The translations under genes were made by a program, and so were the position numbers. Under the pieces are notes generated by a model, which was given only the letters and a program-made list of their open reading frames with translations, was not told the origin of the DNA and ran no database searches. Of a stretch of DNA of 35,636 nt, positions 10,121 to 18,975 are shown in pieces. Position 1 is the first letter of the stretch. Each line of letters begins with the position of its first letter. Origin of the DNA: Candidatus Nanopelagicales bacterium (GTDB taxonomy: Bacteria > Actinomycetota > Actinomycetes > S36-B12); NCBI GenBank assembly GCA_012103605.1, contig WLWL01000009.1:1-35636 (forward strand), given 5' to 3'.

Positions 10121-11128
10121 CTAGCCCGGGTTGCCGCCGGTCCGGGTGACGGCCTGCGCCGCGAGGTCCGTGCCGGCCTCGAGGGCCGCGATGAGGGCTT
10201 CATCGGTCATGCGGGACGCGACCGGAGCTGGTGAGGAGGTCCATTCCGCGAGAAAGCCAGCGGTAAAGGCATCGCCAGCCCCGGTGGTGTCCACTGCCAC
10301 GACGTCGCGCGCGGGTACGTGAAGCCAGGCCCCACGGTGGACAGCATGAGCGCCATTCGATCCGTCTTTGACAACCAGCACGCCGTCGAAGCCCATCTGG
10401 CTGATCATCGCGTCCACAGATTCCTCGAGGCGGCCCTCGACGCTTGCAGGAACGTTGCTCCCCTGGCCCTCGGTCACAGGATGTGCGCCGCGGGTGTTCA
10501 CCACGGTGGTCAACTCGACCCGGTTGGCCACAAAGACGTGGCAGGAGGCCGCGACCTGAAGGAGGTCGAGTCGTTGCTGAGCGTCGAGGACCAGAGCGGA
10601 AGCATCGATACTGACAGTGACGTCGTCGGGGAGGTCGTGCAGGAACGTTTTGGCCACATCGGGGAGTCGCGCGAGAAAGTAGCCGGACACGTGCACGTGA
10701 CAGCGTGCCGGGGGAGGCATCGTTGCGAGAACGTGTTGGAACTGTTCACGGACGTGGTCGAGAGCCATGGATGCGTTGGCGCCCGCATCCGGATACATGG
10801 TGCGCCCGCCGTCGGGCGCCACGACGATGACGCACCGTCCGGTGGGATCGTCGGTCGTCTGCACCCGGGGGGTGATGTCGCGGGCAACAAGTTGCTCCGT
10901 GACCCACGCGGCCTCACTGTCAGCGCCCACCGCGCCGATGAGGTGCACAGCGCCGTGGCCGGAGCCACGGGTCTGGGTTGCGAGCCAGGCGGACGTGTTC
11001 GCCCCTTGGCCGCCGAAAATCCGATGGAAGTGGACGGGGTTGTCGTGATCGAGGACGAGCGGTGTCTCCAGGGGTGCAATGTCGTCGACCATGACGTCCC
11101 CGATAACGACAAAAACTGTGTCGACCAC
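10121..11128 (-). CDS. PfkB-family carbohydrate kinase, probable pseudouridine kinase by linkage to psuG
   Basis: FGGQGANTSAWLA and DTTGAGDAFTAGFLAEW PfkB signatures; GTG start at 11128 (VVDTVFVVIGDVMVDD) with SD; 28 bp downstream of psuG on the same strand. Confidence 0.85.
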   Translation of the reverse strand: MVDTVFVVIGDVMVDDIAPLETPLVLDHDNPVHFHRIFGGQGANTSAWLATQTRGSGHGAVHLIGAVGADSEAAWVTEQLVARDITPRVQTTDDPTGRCVIVVAPDGGRTMYPDAGANASMALDHVREQFQHVLATMPPPARCHVHVSGYFLARLPDVAKTFLHDLPDDVTVSIDASALVLDAQQRLDLLQVAASCHVFVANRVELTTVVNTRGAHPVTEGQGSNVPASVEGRLEESVDAMISQMGFDGVLVVKDGSNGAHAVHRGAWLHVPARDVVAVDTTGAGDAFTAGFLAEWTSSPAPVASRMTDEALIAALEAGTDLAAQAVTRTGGNPG

Positions 11129-11156
11129 GAGGTGCCTCTTCCCAATCTGCTGTGCG

Positions 11157-12077
11157 TCAGCCCAATGCCCGAGCACAGGCGATACGAGCGGCAAGCCCGG
11201 CATTGGCGATGATGAGCGCAGCGTTGGCCTCCAAGCTGGCGCCGTGGGTCGCACGATGGAAATGATCGAGCAAGAAAGGTGTGACGTCTTTCCCGGTGAT
11301 GTGCTGCTCGCTCGCCAGGCGCAGCCCTTCGTTCAACGTCGCATCGTGCAGGTCGGGGTCAAGCTCGTGCTCTGGACTGATGGGATTGGCGACGATGAGG
11401 GCTGAGTTGAGATCCAAGCGTTGACGTGCAGCCATGATGTCGGCGATTTCGCTCGGTTCGACCACCTGCCAGCCCATCGGGTGTCCGGAGTCCGCGAGAT
11501 AGAAACCGGGGAAGCGCTCCGTGCGGTACCCGACCAGGCAGATGTTGAGCGTCTCGAGTCGTTCGAGGGTGGCGCCGACGTCCAAGATCGATTTGACACC
11601 CGAACACACGATCGTGATGGGCGTGTTCCCGAGCGTGGTGAGGTCAGCGGATTCATCCCAGGTCTCTCGAGCCTGACGGTGGACACCGCCCAGACCTCCG
11701 GTCGCGAACACTTCGATGCCGACGCGTTGCGCGATGATGCTGGTTGCGGCGACCGTTGTTGTGGCGGTTCCTGAGCGTGCGAGGACAACGGGCAGATCTC
11801 GCACGCTGGCTTTGACGACGTCGTCACGGTTTGCGATGGATTCGAGTTGGTCGTTCGTCAGTCCCACGTAGATTTCGCCGTCGAGAATGGCGATCGTGGC
11901 CGGTGTTGCGCCGTTGGCGGCGACGATGGTCTCGATTTCTCGGGCCACACGAATGTTCTCCGGCCGCGGCAATCCATGGCTAATGATGGTGGATTCCAAT
12001 GCGACGACGGGAGACTCGCCTCGAATGGCTTCCTCGACGCTCGGATGAAGGTGAATGGGAGAGGAGTCAGACAGCAC
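11157..12077 (-). CDS. psuG: pseudouridine-5'-phosphate glycosidase
   Basis: VALESTIISHGLPRPEN, GEIYVGLTNDQLE, VFATGGLGGVHR, SILDVGATLERLET, GYRTERFPGFY: hallmark PsuG segments. GTG start. Confidence 0.93.
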   Translation of the reverse strand: MLSDSSPIHLHPSVEEAIRGESPVVALESTIISHGLPRPENIRVAREIETIVAANGATPATIAILDGEIYVGLTNDQLESIANRDDVVKASVRDLPVVLARSGTATTTVAATSIIAQRVGIEVFATGGLGGVHRQARETWDESADLTTLGNTPITIVCSGVKSILDVGATLERLETLNICLVGYRTERFPGFYLADSGHPMGWQVVEPSEIADIMAARQRLDLNSALIVANPISPEHELDPDLHDATLNEGLRLASEQHITGKDVTPFLLDHFHRATHGASLEANAALIIANAGLAARIACARALG

Positions 12078-12083
12078 GCCAGG

Positions 12084-12089
12084 ACACTA
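12084..12089 (-). promoter_or_regulatory. Putative -10 (TAGTGT) of a leaderless promoter for psuG
   Basis: TAGTGT-cctggc-GTG on the minus strand. Confidence 0.6.
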
Positions 12090-12112
12090 CTCGTATCTGG
12101 CAGCATGGGTCT

Positions 12113-12697
12113 ATGAGTCAGTCGGGCCCGGGCGTGGCGCTGCGCGCCGATATTCAGCGAAGTGGCTACTACCCGGAGATCGTGGGGGAGGCCCTCGACA
12201 CCGCGCTCGGCAGCGAGGAAGTCATCAGTTATGTCGTTCACCACGAGGCGACCTTTGATCGTGATGAGTTGCGGCGGCATGTGACCGTGCTGGTCCTGAC
12301 CGCAAACCGATTGATCGTGTGTCACGTCGACGAACACTCGGGCGAGGATGCAGAACTGCACTACGCGACAGCGTCAACCGAAGCGGTGCGGTTGGAGCGG
12401 GTGGATTCCGTCGTGGTGACGCGTGTCGTGTCGAATCCAGCTGATCACCGACCCGGAGGGCCAACGGCGGAAGTCGTACTCACCATCGGATGGGGCGCGG
12501 TCAGTCGGATCGATCTCGAACCCGCCGGCTGTCAGGACCCCTCGTGCGAGGCAGATCACGGGTTCACGGGAACCTCAAGCAACGATGATCTCGCTGTGCG
12601 TGTCTCTGAGGCTGCGGACGGAGCGGACGTGGTGGCCCAGGTTCTCAGTTTCGCCGGCGCGCTCTCGGAGGCGACTGCGACTCGACCCTCGTCGTGA
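12113..12697 (+). CDS. DUF5998 family protein
   Basis: MSQSGPGVALRADIQRSGYYPEIVGEALDTALGSEEVISYVVHHEATFDRDELRRHVTVLVLTANRLIVCHVDEH; conserved actinobacterial position upstream of the phosphodiesterase and thymidine kinase. Confidence 0.75.
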   Translation: MSQSGPGVALRADIQRSGYYPEIVGEALDTALGSEEVISYVVHHEATFDRDELRRHVTVLVLTANRLIVCHVDEHSGEDAELHYATASTEAVRLERVDSVVVTRVVSNPADHRPGGPTAEVVLTIGWGAVSRIDLEPAGCQDPSCEADHGFTGTSSNDDLAVRVSEAADGADVVAQVLSFAGALSEATATRPSS

Positions 12698-13773
12698 CAA
12701 TTCTCCCCGGAGTGGGACTCGGTGATGTGATGACCTCGGCTGCCGCTGCTGTGGGTGTGCCGGACTGTCATGACGCTCTCGGTGTGGGAGAAACAGACTG
12801 CGCGGTGGTGTGCCTCGTCGATGGCCTCGGAGCCACGGCCATCGAGGATCATCCTGAGATCTTCCCTTCCCTGCTCGACGCTGGGGGCGGATGGGTGGAA
12901 GCGCCGTTCCCCTCGACGACAGCGACGGGTTTGGTCACCTTGGGGACGGGCCTGCACCCCGGACGCCACGGGATGCTCGGTGCGACCTTCCTGCTCCCGG
13001 ACACTCACGAGGTACTCACCCCCTTGCGCTGGGGCAGCAGTCCATCACCGCACGCGGTTCAGCCGGAGGCAACGGTTTTTGAGCAAGCCAACCGATCGGG
13101 GGTCGATTGCCTGAGCGTCGGCCCGTCGGCGTACGCGCATTCAGGGCTGACCAGAGCTGCATTTCGCGGAGCCGACTACTTCGATGCTGAGAACATCCAT
13201 CAGCGAGCGGAAGCCATTTCAAGCGCCGGGCAGGGGCGCCAACTGATCTATGTGTATTGGCCGGACTTGGATCGGGCCGGGCACGAGTACGGCGTGGATA
13301 GCGATGAATGGCGAGCCGCAGCGTCCGACGTAGACGAGCTGATCGACGCATTACGTTCGGCCCTACCGAGCAATGGGCGGCTCATCGTGACCGCCGATCA
13401 TGGAATGCAGACCGTCGTCGAACGGCTGTGGATGGAAGATGACCATCGATTGATGATGGACGTGGATGCCGTAGCCGGTGAGCCTCGTGCTCGCTTCCTC
13501 TACACCTCACAGATAGACGACGTCGCGAATCGCTGGGCAACCGTGCTGGGTGAACGCGCTCGCGTCCTCACTCGCCACGAAGCAGTGGGTGAGGGGCTAT
13601 TCGGCGACGTTCACCCTGACATGGCCGACCGGATTGGTGACCTTGTCGTGCTGCCATCGCCGGGGGTCATCGTGGCGAGCAGGTCCTTCGATCCGCTCCT
13701 GTCATCACTGGTGGGCCAACACGGTGGCCTGACCGATGCGGAGCGGCGCATACCCGCCCTGATCCTGGGTTAG
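12694..13773 (+). CDS. alkaline phosphatase superfamily / nucleotide pyrophosphatase-like protein
   Basis: VVCLVDGLGATAIE, PFPSTTATGLVTLGTGLHPGRHGMLG, YVYWPDLDRAGHEYG, LIVTADHGM. GTG start overlaps the DUF5998 TGA. Confidence 0.9.
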   Translation: MTILPGVGLGDVMTSAAAAVGVPDCHDALGVGETDCAVVCLVDGLGATAIEDHPEIFPSLLDAGGGWVEAPFPSTTATGLVTLGTGLHPGRHGMLGATFLLPDTHEVLTPLRWGSSPSPHAVQPEATVFEQANRSGVDCLSVGPSAYAHSGLTRAAFRGADYFDAENIHQRAEAISSAGQGRQLIYVYWPDLDRAGHEYGVDSDEWRAAASDVDELIDALRSALPSNGRLIVTADHGMQTVVERLWMEDDHRLMMDVDAVAGEPRARFLYTSQIDDVANRWATVLGERARVLTRHEAVGEGLFGDVHPDMADRIGDLVVLPSPGVIVASRSFDPLLSSLVGQHGGLTDAERRIPALILG

Positions 13774-13805
13774 CCGCTCGCCGACGCTGTGGCAGCATTC
13801 GACCC

Positions 13806-14462
13806 GTGGCTGAGCTCGTGTTCTACGCCGGAACGATGGATTGCGGCAAGAGCACCCTGGCCCTGCAAACCGATCACAACCACGGCTCCCGAGGGCGGGC
13901 CGGCATCGTCTTCACGCGACTGGATCGCGCGGGTGAGTCGATGTTGTCGAGCAGGTTGGGGCTCGCCGTACCCGCCATCGAAGTAGGAGACGACTTTGAT
14001 TTCCGGCGGTTCGTCGTCGATGAGTTGAGTACGGGTATGCGCATTGATTACCTCATATGCGATGAGGCTCAGTTCTACACCCAGGCGCAAGTCGAGCAGT
14101 TAGCACGCCTGGTCGATGAGTTGGCTGTCGATGTCTATGCCTTCGGAATCCTCACGGACTTTCGGACGCGGCTCTTTCCAGGATCGCAACGCCTCGTTGA
14201 GCTCGCCGACCGGATGCAGGTGCTGCAGGTGGAGGCGCTGTGCTGGTGCGGAACACGCGCCATCCATAACGCACGAACTCTCGATGGAGAGATGACCACC
14301 GAGGGTGATCAGGTGCTCGTGGGCGATGTGTCCTCCGCCAATGGCGAACCCGGCACCATCGCCTACGAGGTTCTCTGCAGACGCCACTACCGCGCCGAGT
14401 TGACCGCTCGGAAGGCTGGAGTAGAACACATCTCGCGACAGCCGCTCCCGTTTGAGGAGTGA
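13806..14462 (+). CDS. tdk: thymidine kinase
   Basis: P-loop FYAGTMDCGKSTLALQ, ICDEAQF, zinc-binding CWCGTRA ... CRRHY. GTG start. Confidence 0.9.
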   Translation: MAELVFYAGTMDCGKSTLALQTDHNHGSRGRAGIVFTRLDRAGESMLSSRLGLAVPAIEVGDDFDFRRFVVDELSTGMRIDYLICDEAQFYTQAQVEQLARLVDELAVDVYAFGILTDFRTRLFPGSQRLVELADRMQVLQVEALCWCGTRAIHNARTLDGEMTTEGDQVLVGDVSSANGEPGTIAYEVLCRRHYRAELTARKAGVEHISRQPLPFEE

Positions 14463-14480
14463 CCGAGGGACCGCTAAGCG

Positions 14481-15236
14481 CTACTCGCTGTCTTTCGTTG
14501 CGCCGAACAGGATCTCGTCCCAACTCGGAACGCTCGCCCGTCCTCGCTTGCTCTTCGTGCGCTTGGCCCGCTTGGGTGCCCCGGCGTCTTCGGGAATCAG
14601 GGTGTCCTGTGCCGTCGCTGGTGTCGCAGTGTCCGACACCTCCTCACCTGCGGACATCTCATCGGAGGTCGGCTCCGGGGTGGGATCTGAGGTCGGGTCA
14701 GACGTAATGGACACCAGGCGTGGTCGTGGCGCTTGCTGGGGCTCATCGTCAGTCGTGGTGTCGGACTGCTCGTTGGCGTCCGCCGGAGGAGTCGGTGTGG
14801 CGACCGGCTCCGGCGCCGGTGGTGGTGGTGCGTCGTCCGCTACCTCGGTGGGCCCACCACCCATCAACGCGCGGGCGGATGCGTCTGCGGGGTGCACGGT
14901 TCGACCAACGGCCTCGAAGTACCACGTGCCCACGCCTTGATGTGCGTGGTAGGCCGTGACGACCCAACGGCCGTCGTCGGCGCGGTAGGAATCCCAGGTG
15001 ACGTCCGCCCCTTCAGGATCTACCGACAGGCGTGTGCATACGGATTGATGCAGAGTCGATCCGCCTCGAGACCGGGAAATCTCGACGTTGCGGGCCTGCT
15101 CGGCCATATAGGCACGCTCACCCAGGGGCGGCTCTGCGTAGCGGGTGACCCTGTCTAGCGGCCAACCGGTTTCCGACGCGACGACTTCCGGCGACGCGCC
15201 TGCGCGAACGCGTGCCTGAATCTCTCGCGGGCTCAA
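14481..15236 (-). CDS. sepH: SepH-like cell division regulator (DUF3071), N-terminally short; start codon uncertain (TTG 15236 or in-frame CTG at 15245)
   Basis: LSPREIQARVRAGASPEVVASETGWPLDRVTRYAEPPLGERAYMAEQAR (HTH portion), long acidic/Pro linker, and C-terminal KRGRASVPSWDEILFG. In-frame TAA at 15276-15278 limits the N-terminus. Confidence 0.85.
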   Translation of the reverse strand: MSPREIQARVRAGASPEVVASETGWPLDRVTRYAEPPLGERAYMAEQARNVEISRSRGGSTLHQSVCTRLSVDPEGADVTWDSYRADDGRWVVTAYHAHQGVGTWYFEAVGRTVHPADASARALMGGGPTEVADDAPPPPAPEPVATPTPPADANEQSDTTTDDEPQQAPRPRLVSITSDPTSDPTPEPTSDEMSAGEEVSDTATPATAQDTLIPEDAGAPKRAKRTKSKRGRASVPSWDEILFGATKDSE

Positions 15237-15321
15237 CGGTTGCAGAGTGACCTCCCGATACGCAACGGCAGAAACTTACCGCGTGCCGCTGGGTCGGGTA
15301 GGTAGCCGGGGGAATTCGTGC

Positions 15322-16608
15322 CTAGGCGTCTGGATGTGGCCCCGGGACGGGGTCGTCGTTCCATGCCGGTGCCGGTGGGCTTTGCGGTGGTGTCTGCGGC
15401 AGCAGATCGACATTTCGACCGATGGTGGCCGCCCTGACAAGAACGGCGGCCGCAGCACACAGGGCACCGACCAACCCGGTTCCCAGGCCGAAGCGCGGTC
15501 CGTAGGCGTCGACCAGGATGCCCGCGACGGCTGATCCGAGGGCAAAGCCGGTGGCGAGTCCGGAGTTTGTCCAGGTGAGGCCCTCGGTCACATTGCGGGC
15601 CGGCACCAAGCCCCGGGTAAGGGTGAACAGGCCAATCAACGTGGGGGCTATGCAGAAGCCGGCAGCGGCGGAAGCGATGGCGAGGGTGGTGTTGTCGGGG
15701 ACAAGTGGCACGAACAGCATGACCCCAGCCGTTGCGGCGGCGGCAATTTGGGCGTGCATAAGGACCGATCCCGGCCATTGGCGGATGCCATAAAGAATTC
15801 CGCCGACCATTGATGCAGCAGCGAAACACGCGAGCGCGATCCCCGCGAATTCGCCGCTGCCCTGCTCAGCGGTGAAGGCAACGACCCCGACGTCCAGTGA
15901 GCCGAAGAGAACTCCGAGGCCGAGGCCGGATAGGACAACGGGTCGAAGACCGGGGGAGCGGAGAACTCGAGTGAGGGAGCGCGAACCCGTGTGCGATGAC
16001 ACAACGGGAGGGGTTGTCCGGCGCGCAGTCGATAGCCAGAGGGACCCCGCTGCGACGCATCCGGCTGCAATCCACAGAGGGGTGGCCAGGCCGTAGGTGA
16101 AAGCAACGTACGTGGTGAGGAGCGGTCCGATCGTAAAAATGACTTCATCGAGGATGCTCTCCCACGCGAAGCCGGCTCGTGCGATCGATGGCTCACCCGG
16201 TAGCCCAGCCCAGCGCGCGCGCACGTAGGAACCAATGGCGGGCGAGGTTGCCCCTGCCGCGATCACGAGGACGATCTGCAATACAACGGGCGCTTCCACG
16301 ACGATCGATGCGGTGAAGGCAACGATCAGGCCGCTGTGCAGTACTCCAAGTACTCGCAGGACGATTGTCTGTCCGACGGAGTCCGCCCATCGACTGGTGA
16401 CGATGCTTACCAAAGCTGCGGTGACCGCGAACAAAGCACTCAGCAGGCCCGCGTATCCGTACGAACCCGAAACGTTGCTGACCAGCAGGACCGTGGCCAG
16501 GGCAATCATCGCGACCGGTAGGCGGGCGAGGAGCCCGGCGCTGGTGAAGGTGACGGCTCCCGGTTGCCGGAGTGCATGACGAAAGCCATGCGCGCTGTCA
16601 CTGGTCAT
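15322..16608 (-). CDS. MFS transporter
   Basis: Multiple hydrophobic segments with RLPVAMIALATVLLV, YGYAGLLSALFAVTAALVS, SRWADSVGQ. Start ATG at 16608 (MTSDSAHGF). Confidence 0.88.
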   Translation of the reverse strand: MTSDSAHGFRHALRQPGAVTFTSAGLLARLPVAMIALATVLLVSNVSGSYGYAGLLSALFAVTAALVSIVTSRWADSVGQTIVLRVLGVLHSGLIVAFTASIVVEAPVVLQIVLVIAAGATSPAIGSYVRARWAGLPGEPSIARAGFAWESILDEVIFTIGPLLTTYVAFTYGLATPLWIAAGCVAAGSLWLSTARRTTPPVVSSHTGSRSLTRVLRSPGLRPVVLSGLGLGVLFGSLDVGVVAFTAEQGSGEFAGIALACFAAASMVGGILYGIRQWPGSVLMHAQIAAAATAGVMLFVPLVPDNTTLAIASAAAGFCIAPTLIGLFTLTRGLVPARNVTEGLTWTNSGLATGFALGSAVAGILVDAYGPRFGLGTGLVGALCAAAAVLVRAATIGRNVDLLPQTPPQSPPAPAWNDDPVPGPHPDA

Positions 16609-16673
16609 GGTGGCGCAGACTAACGTGCGGTCTCGAAGTCGACGGAGTTCTGCGATCTCCGAAAGGGGCACCA

Positions 16674-17540
16674 ATGGGGACGTCCAGCGATGCACCGGCA
16701 CGCACGCTCGAAGAGGTGCTCGCGTTGCACCCGTTGGCGGATCTGGCGTGGCGAGCGGCATCGGAAGCGGGTCGATTCCTGCTCACCGAGCGTCCTGATG
16801 ATTTGTCGGTGGAGTCCAAGTCGACACCCACGGACGTCGTCACGTCAATGGACAAGGCCGCCGAGCACCTTTTGTTCGAGCGCCTCCTGGGCGAGCGTCC
16901 TGGTGACGGGTTGATGGGCGAGGAGGGAAGCGACCGAACGTCGGAAACGGGAATCCGCTGGATTGTTGATCCTCTCGACGGAACGGTGAACTACCTCTAC
17001 CGGATTCCTTTGTGGGGTGTCTCTGTTGCGGCCGAGGATCAGGACATCGGTGCCACGGTTGTCGGCGTGATCGTCACTCCCGAGACAGGCGAAGGCTTCA
17101 TCGGTATGCGAGGAGGCGGTGCCTGGCGGGTTGTCGGTGATGTGTGTGAACGGCTGCACGTCCGCGCCTGCGACTCACTAAGCCTGACCATGGTGGCGAC
17201 CGGCTTTTGCTATGAACCTGACATTCGTGCAGAACAGGCGTTGATCGTGCAACGGCTCATCTCTCGGGTGCGGGACATCCGCCGAACGGGATGTGCGGTG
17301 GTCGACTTCACGTGGCTCGCCAGCGGACAAACCGATGCGTATTACGAGGCGCACCTGAATGTGTGGGACGTCGCGGCCGGCTTGCTCATCGCGCGCGAGG
17401 CGGGGGCAGAGATTGGCGCGTTTGGCCCAAAGGACGATCCAGGATCATTCCTTGTCGCGGTGCCGGGAATCGCGGCAGCCTTCCAAGGCGCGATTGATGA
17501 ATGCAGTGCCGGGTTGGGTATCAACAAGCGTGATGCCTGA
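16674..17540 (+). CDS. inositol monophosphatase family protein (SuhB-like)
   Basis: GEEGSD, WIVDPLDGTVNYLYRIPLWGVSVA, VWDVAAGLLIAREAGAEIGAFG. ATG at 16674 with SD gaaagggg. Confidence 0.93.
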   Translation: MGTSSDAPARTLEEVLALHPLADLAWRAASEAGRFLLTERPDDLSVESKSTPTDVVTSMDKAAEHLLFERLLGERPGDGLMGEEGSDRTSETGIRWIVDPLDGTVNYLYRIPLWGVSVAAEDQDIGATVVGVIVTPETGEGFIGMRGGGAWRVVGDVCERLHVRACDSLSLTMVATGFCYEPDIRAEQALIVQRLISRVRDIRRTGCAVVDFTWLASGQTDAYYEAHLNVWDVAAGLLIAREAGAEIGAFGPKDDPGSFLVAVPGIAAAFQGAIDECSAGLGINKRDA

Positions 17541-17565
17541 ATAATCCGGTTCGCTCAGGGCTTCA

Positions 17566-18084
17566 TCAGTCAAGGCGCCGCATATCCGAGGCGTACCAGC
17601 GCGCGTTGTGGCAGTACACGTCAACGTTGGCGGCGAATTCACCGGCATCCACAACATCCTCGGTGATGCGAGCCGGAACGCCGAGGGCGCGGGCGCGGGG
17701 TGGCACCACCGTGCCCGGGGAGACAACGGCGCCGGCCCCCACGAGCGCTTGGGGGCCGACCCGCACTCGGTGGAGTAGGACGGATCCGGATCCGATGAGC
17801 GAGTCGTCCTCGACGCGGCATCCCTCCAGGTGAGCGTTGTGCCCGACCACGCAGCGGTCTCCGATGATCGTGTCCTGCTTGTCGGTGCAGTGCACGATCG
17901 TGCCGTCCTGAATCGACGTCTGAGATCCGACGACGATGGAGCCGTGATCACCGCGCAGAACGGCAGTCGGCCATACCGAGGACTCGGGTCCCACGCGGAC
18001 ATCGCCGATGATGACGGCGTCCGGGTGGACGAAAGCCGTAGGGTCAATATCGGGAGTTTTGTCCCCGAGCGCGTAAAGGGCCAT
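17566..18084 (-). CDS. gamma-carbonic anhydrase-like hexapeptide-repeat protein
   Basis: Left-handed beta-helix repeats: VRVGPESSVWPTAVLRGDHGSIVVGSQTSIQDGTIVHCTD...IIGDRCVVGHNAHLEGCRVEDDSLIGSGSVLL. Start ATG at 18084. Confidence 0.9.
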   Translation of the reverse strand: MALYALGDKTPDIDPTAFVHPDAVIIGDVRVGPESSVWPTAVLRGDHGSIVVGSQTSIQDGTIVHCTDKQDTIIGDRCVVGHNAHLEGCRVEDDSLIGSGSVLLHRVRVGPQALVGAGAVVSPGTVVPPRARALGVPARITEDVVDAGEFAANVDVYCHNARWYASDMRRLD

Positions 18085-18201
18085 GGCTCCATTGTCACGC
18101 TGTGAGCGAACCCACGCGACATGCCCGGGGGTCAACGGGTGAACGGGCGGGCGATAGGGCACAATCTGCGCCCTAGAACGCCAACAGGAGGACATCCGGC
18201 T

Positions 18202-18498
18202 ATGGCCACCGACTACGACGCTCCTCGCAAGACAGACGAGGAACTCGCCGAAGACAGCCTTGAGGAGCTCAAGGCGCGGCGCGCGGAGAAGACCGCCTCA
18301 GCCGTGGATGTCGATGAGGCTGAGCTCGCCGAAAACCTCGAGCTTCCGGGGGCGGATCTCTCTAGCGAGAACCTCACTGTGACCGTGGTGCCGAAGAAGT
18401 CGGACGAGTTCACCTGCATGTCGTGCTTTCTGGTGCACCACCGCAGCCAACTCGATCACGAGGGCAAGAGTGGACCTATCTGCAAGGACTGCGCTTGA
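18202..18498 (+). CDS. DUF4193 family protein (putative zinc-binding)
   Basis: MATDYDAPRKTDEELAEDSLEELKARR...DEFTCMSCFLVHHRSQL...ICKDCA; SD caggagga. Confidence 0.92.
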   Translation: MATDYDAPRKTDEELAEDSLEELKARRAEKTASAVDVDEAELAENLELPGADLSSENLTVTVVPKKSDEFTCMSCFLVHHRSQLDHEGKSGPICKDCA

Positions 18499-18510
18499 TC
18501 GCTGCGTCGA

Positions 18511-18867
18511 TCACTCGCCGAAGAAGCGAGCCATCGAACGGAAAGCGACGACCTCGATAACGGCGGCGGTAGCACTACCGATCGCCGCCCACGCCAGGAC
18601 GCGACCCAGGGGAACTGTCCGGTCCGTGTTGGACGGGGGAGCGGCACCTGTCGCTGCACGGTAAGCCGACGCCAGAGTCTTGCGTGCCACATACGTTGCG
18701 CCCAGGGCAACAATCGGAGCGATAAGACTGGCCATTGGTGTTTTGGCGGATGCCTGTGCTGAATCCGTCGACTCCGATGCATCCAGGGCATCCAGGGCAT
18801 CCAGGGCAGTGGGGTCAGCGGCGCCGGAACCGCTCGCGATGCTGTCGTGCGTAGAAGAAGCGCTCAT
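18511..18867 (-). CDS. DUF4235 family membrane protein
   Basis: MSASSTHDS...[67 protein letters not shown]. Confidence 0.8.
   Translation of the reverse strand: MSASSTHDSIASGSGAADPTALDALDALDASESTDSAQASAKTPMASLIAPIVALGATYVARKTLASAYRAATGAAPPSNTDRTVPLGRVLAWAAIGSATAAVIEVVAFRSMARFFGE
18779..18808. repeat. 9-bp tandem repeat (gcatccagg) x3.3 within the DUF4235 gene, encoding LDALDALDA
   Basis: gcatccagggcatccagggcatccagggca read directly. Confidence 0.95.
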
Positions 18868-18975
18868 GACCCAACTGTGGCGCATGGTGCTGCATCTCGG
18901 GACGTTGGGTCACCTTTCCCGTGGCGAAGCCACGAACCTGTGCACCGATCGTGGTGGCAGGGTGCGAGTGGAGTG

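Noticed and set aside
10319-11212. 297-aa plus-strand ORF antisense to the PfkB kinase
   Set aside because: Antisense to a gene with clear PfkB motifs; no domain features, no plausible RBS.
17536-17565. Possible terminator CCTGA...TCAGG between the inositol monophosphatase and gamma-CA genes
   Set aside because: 5-bp arms with a 14-nt loop and no T-run; not distinguishable from chance.
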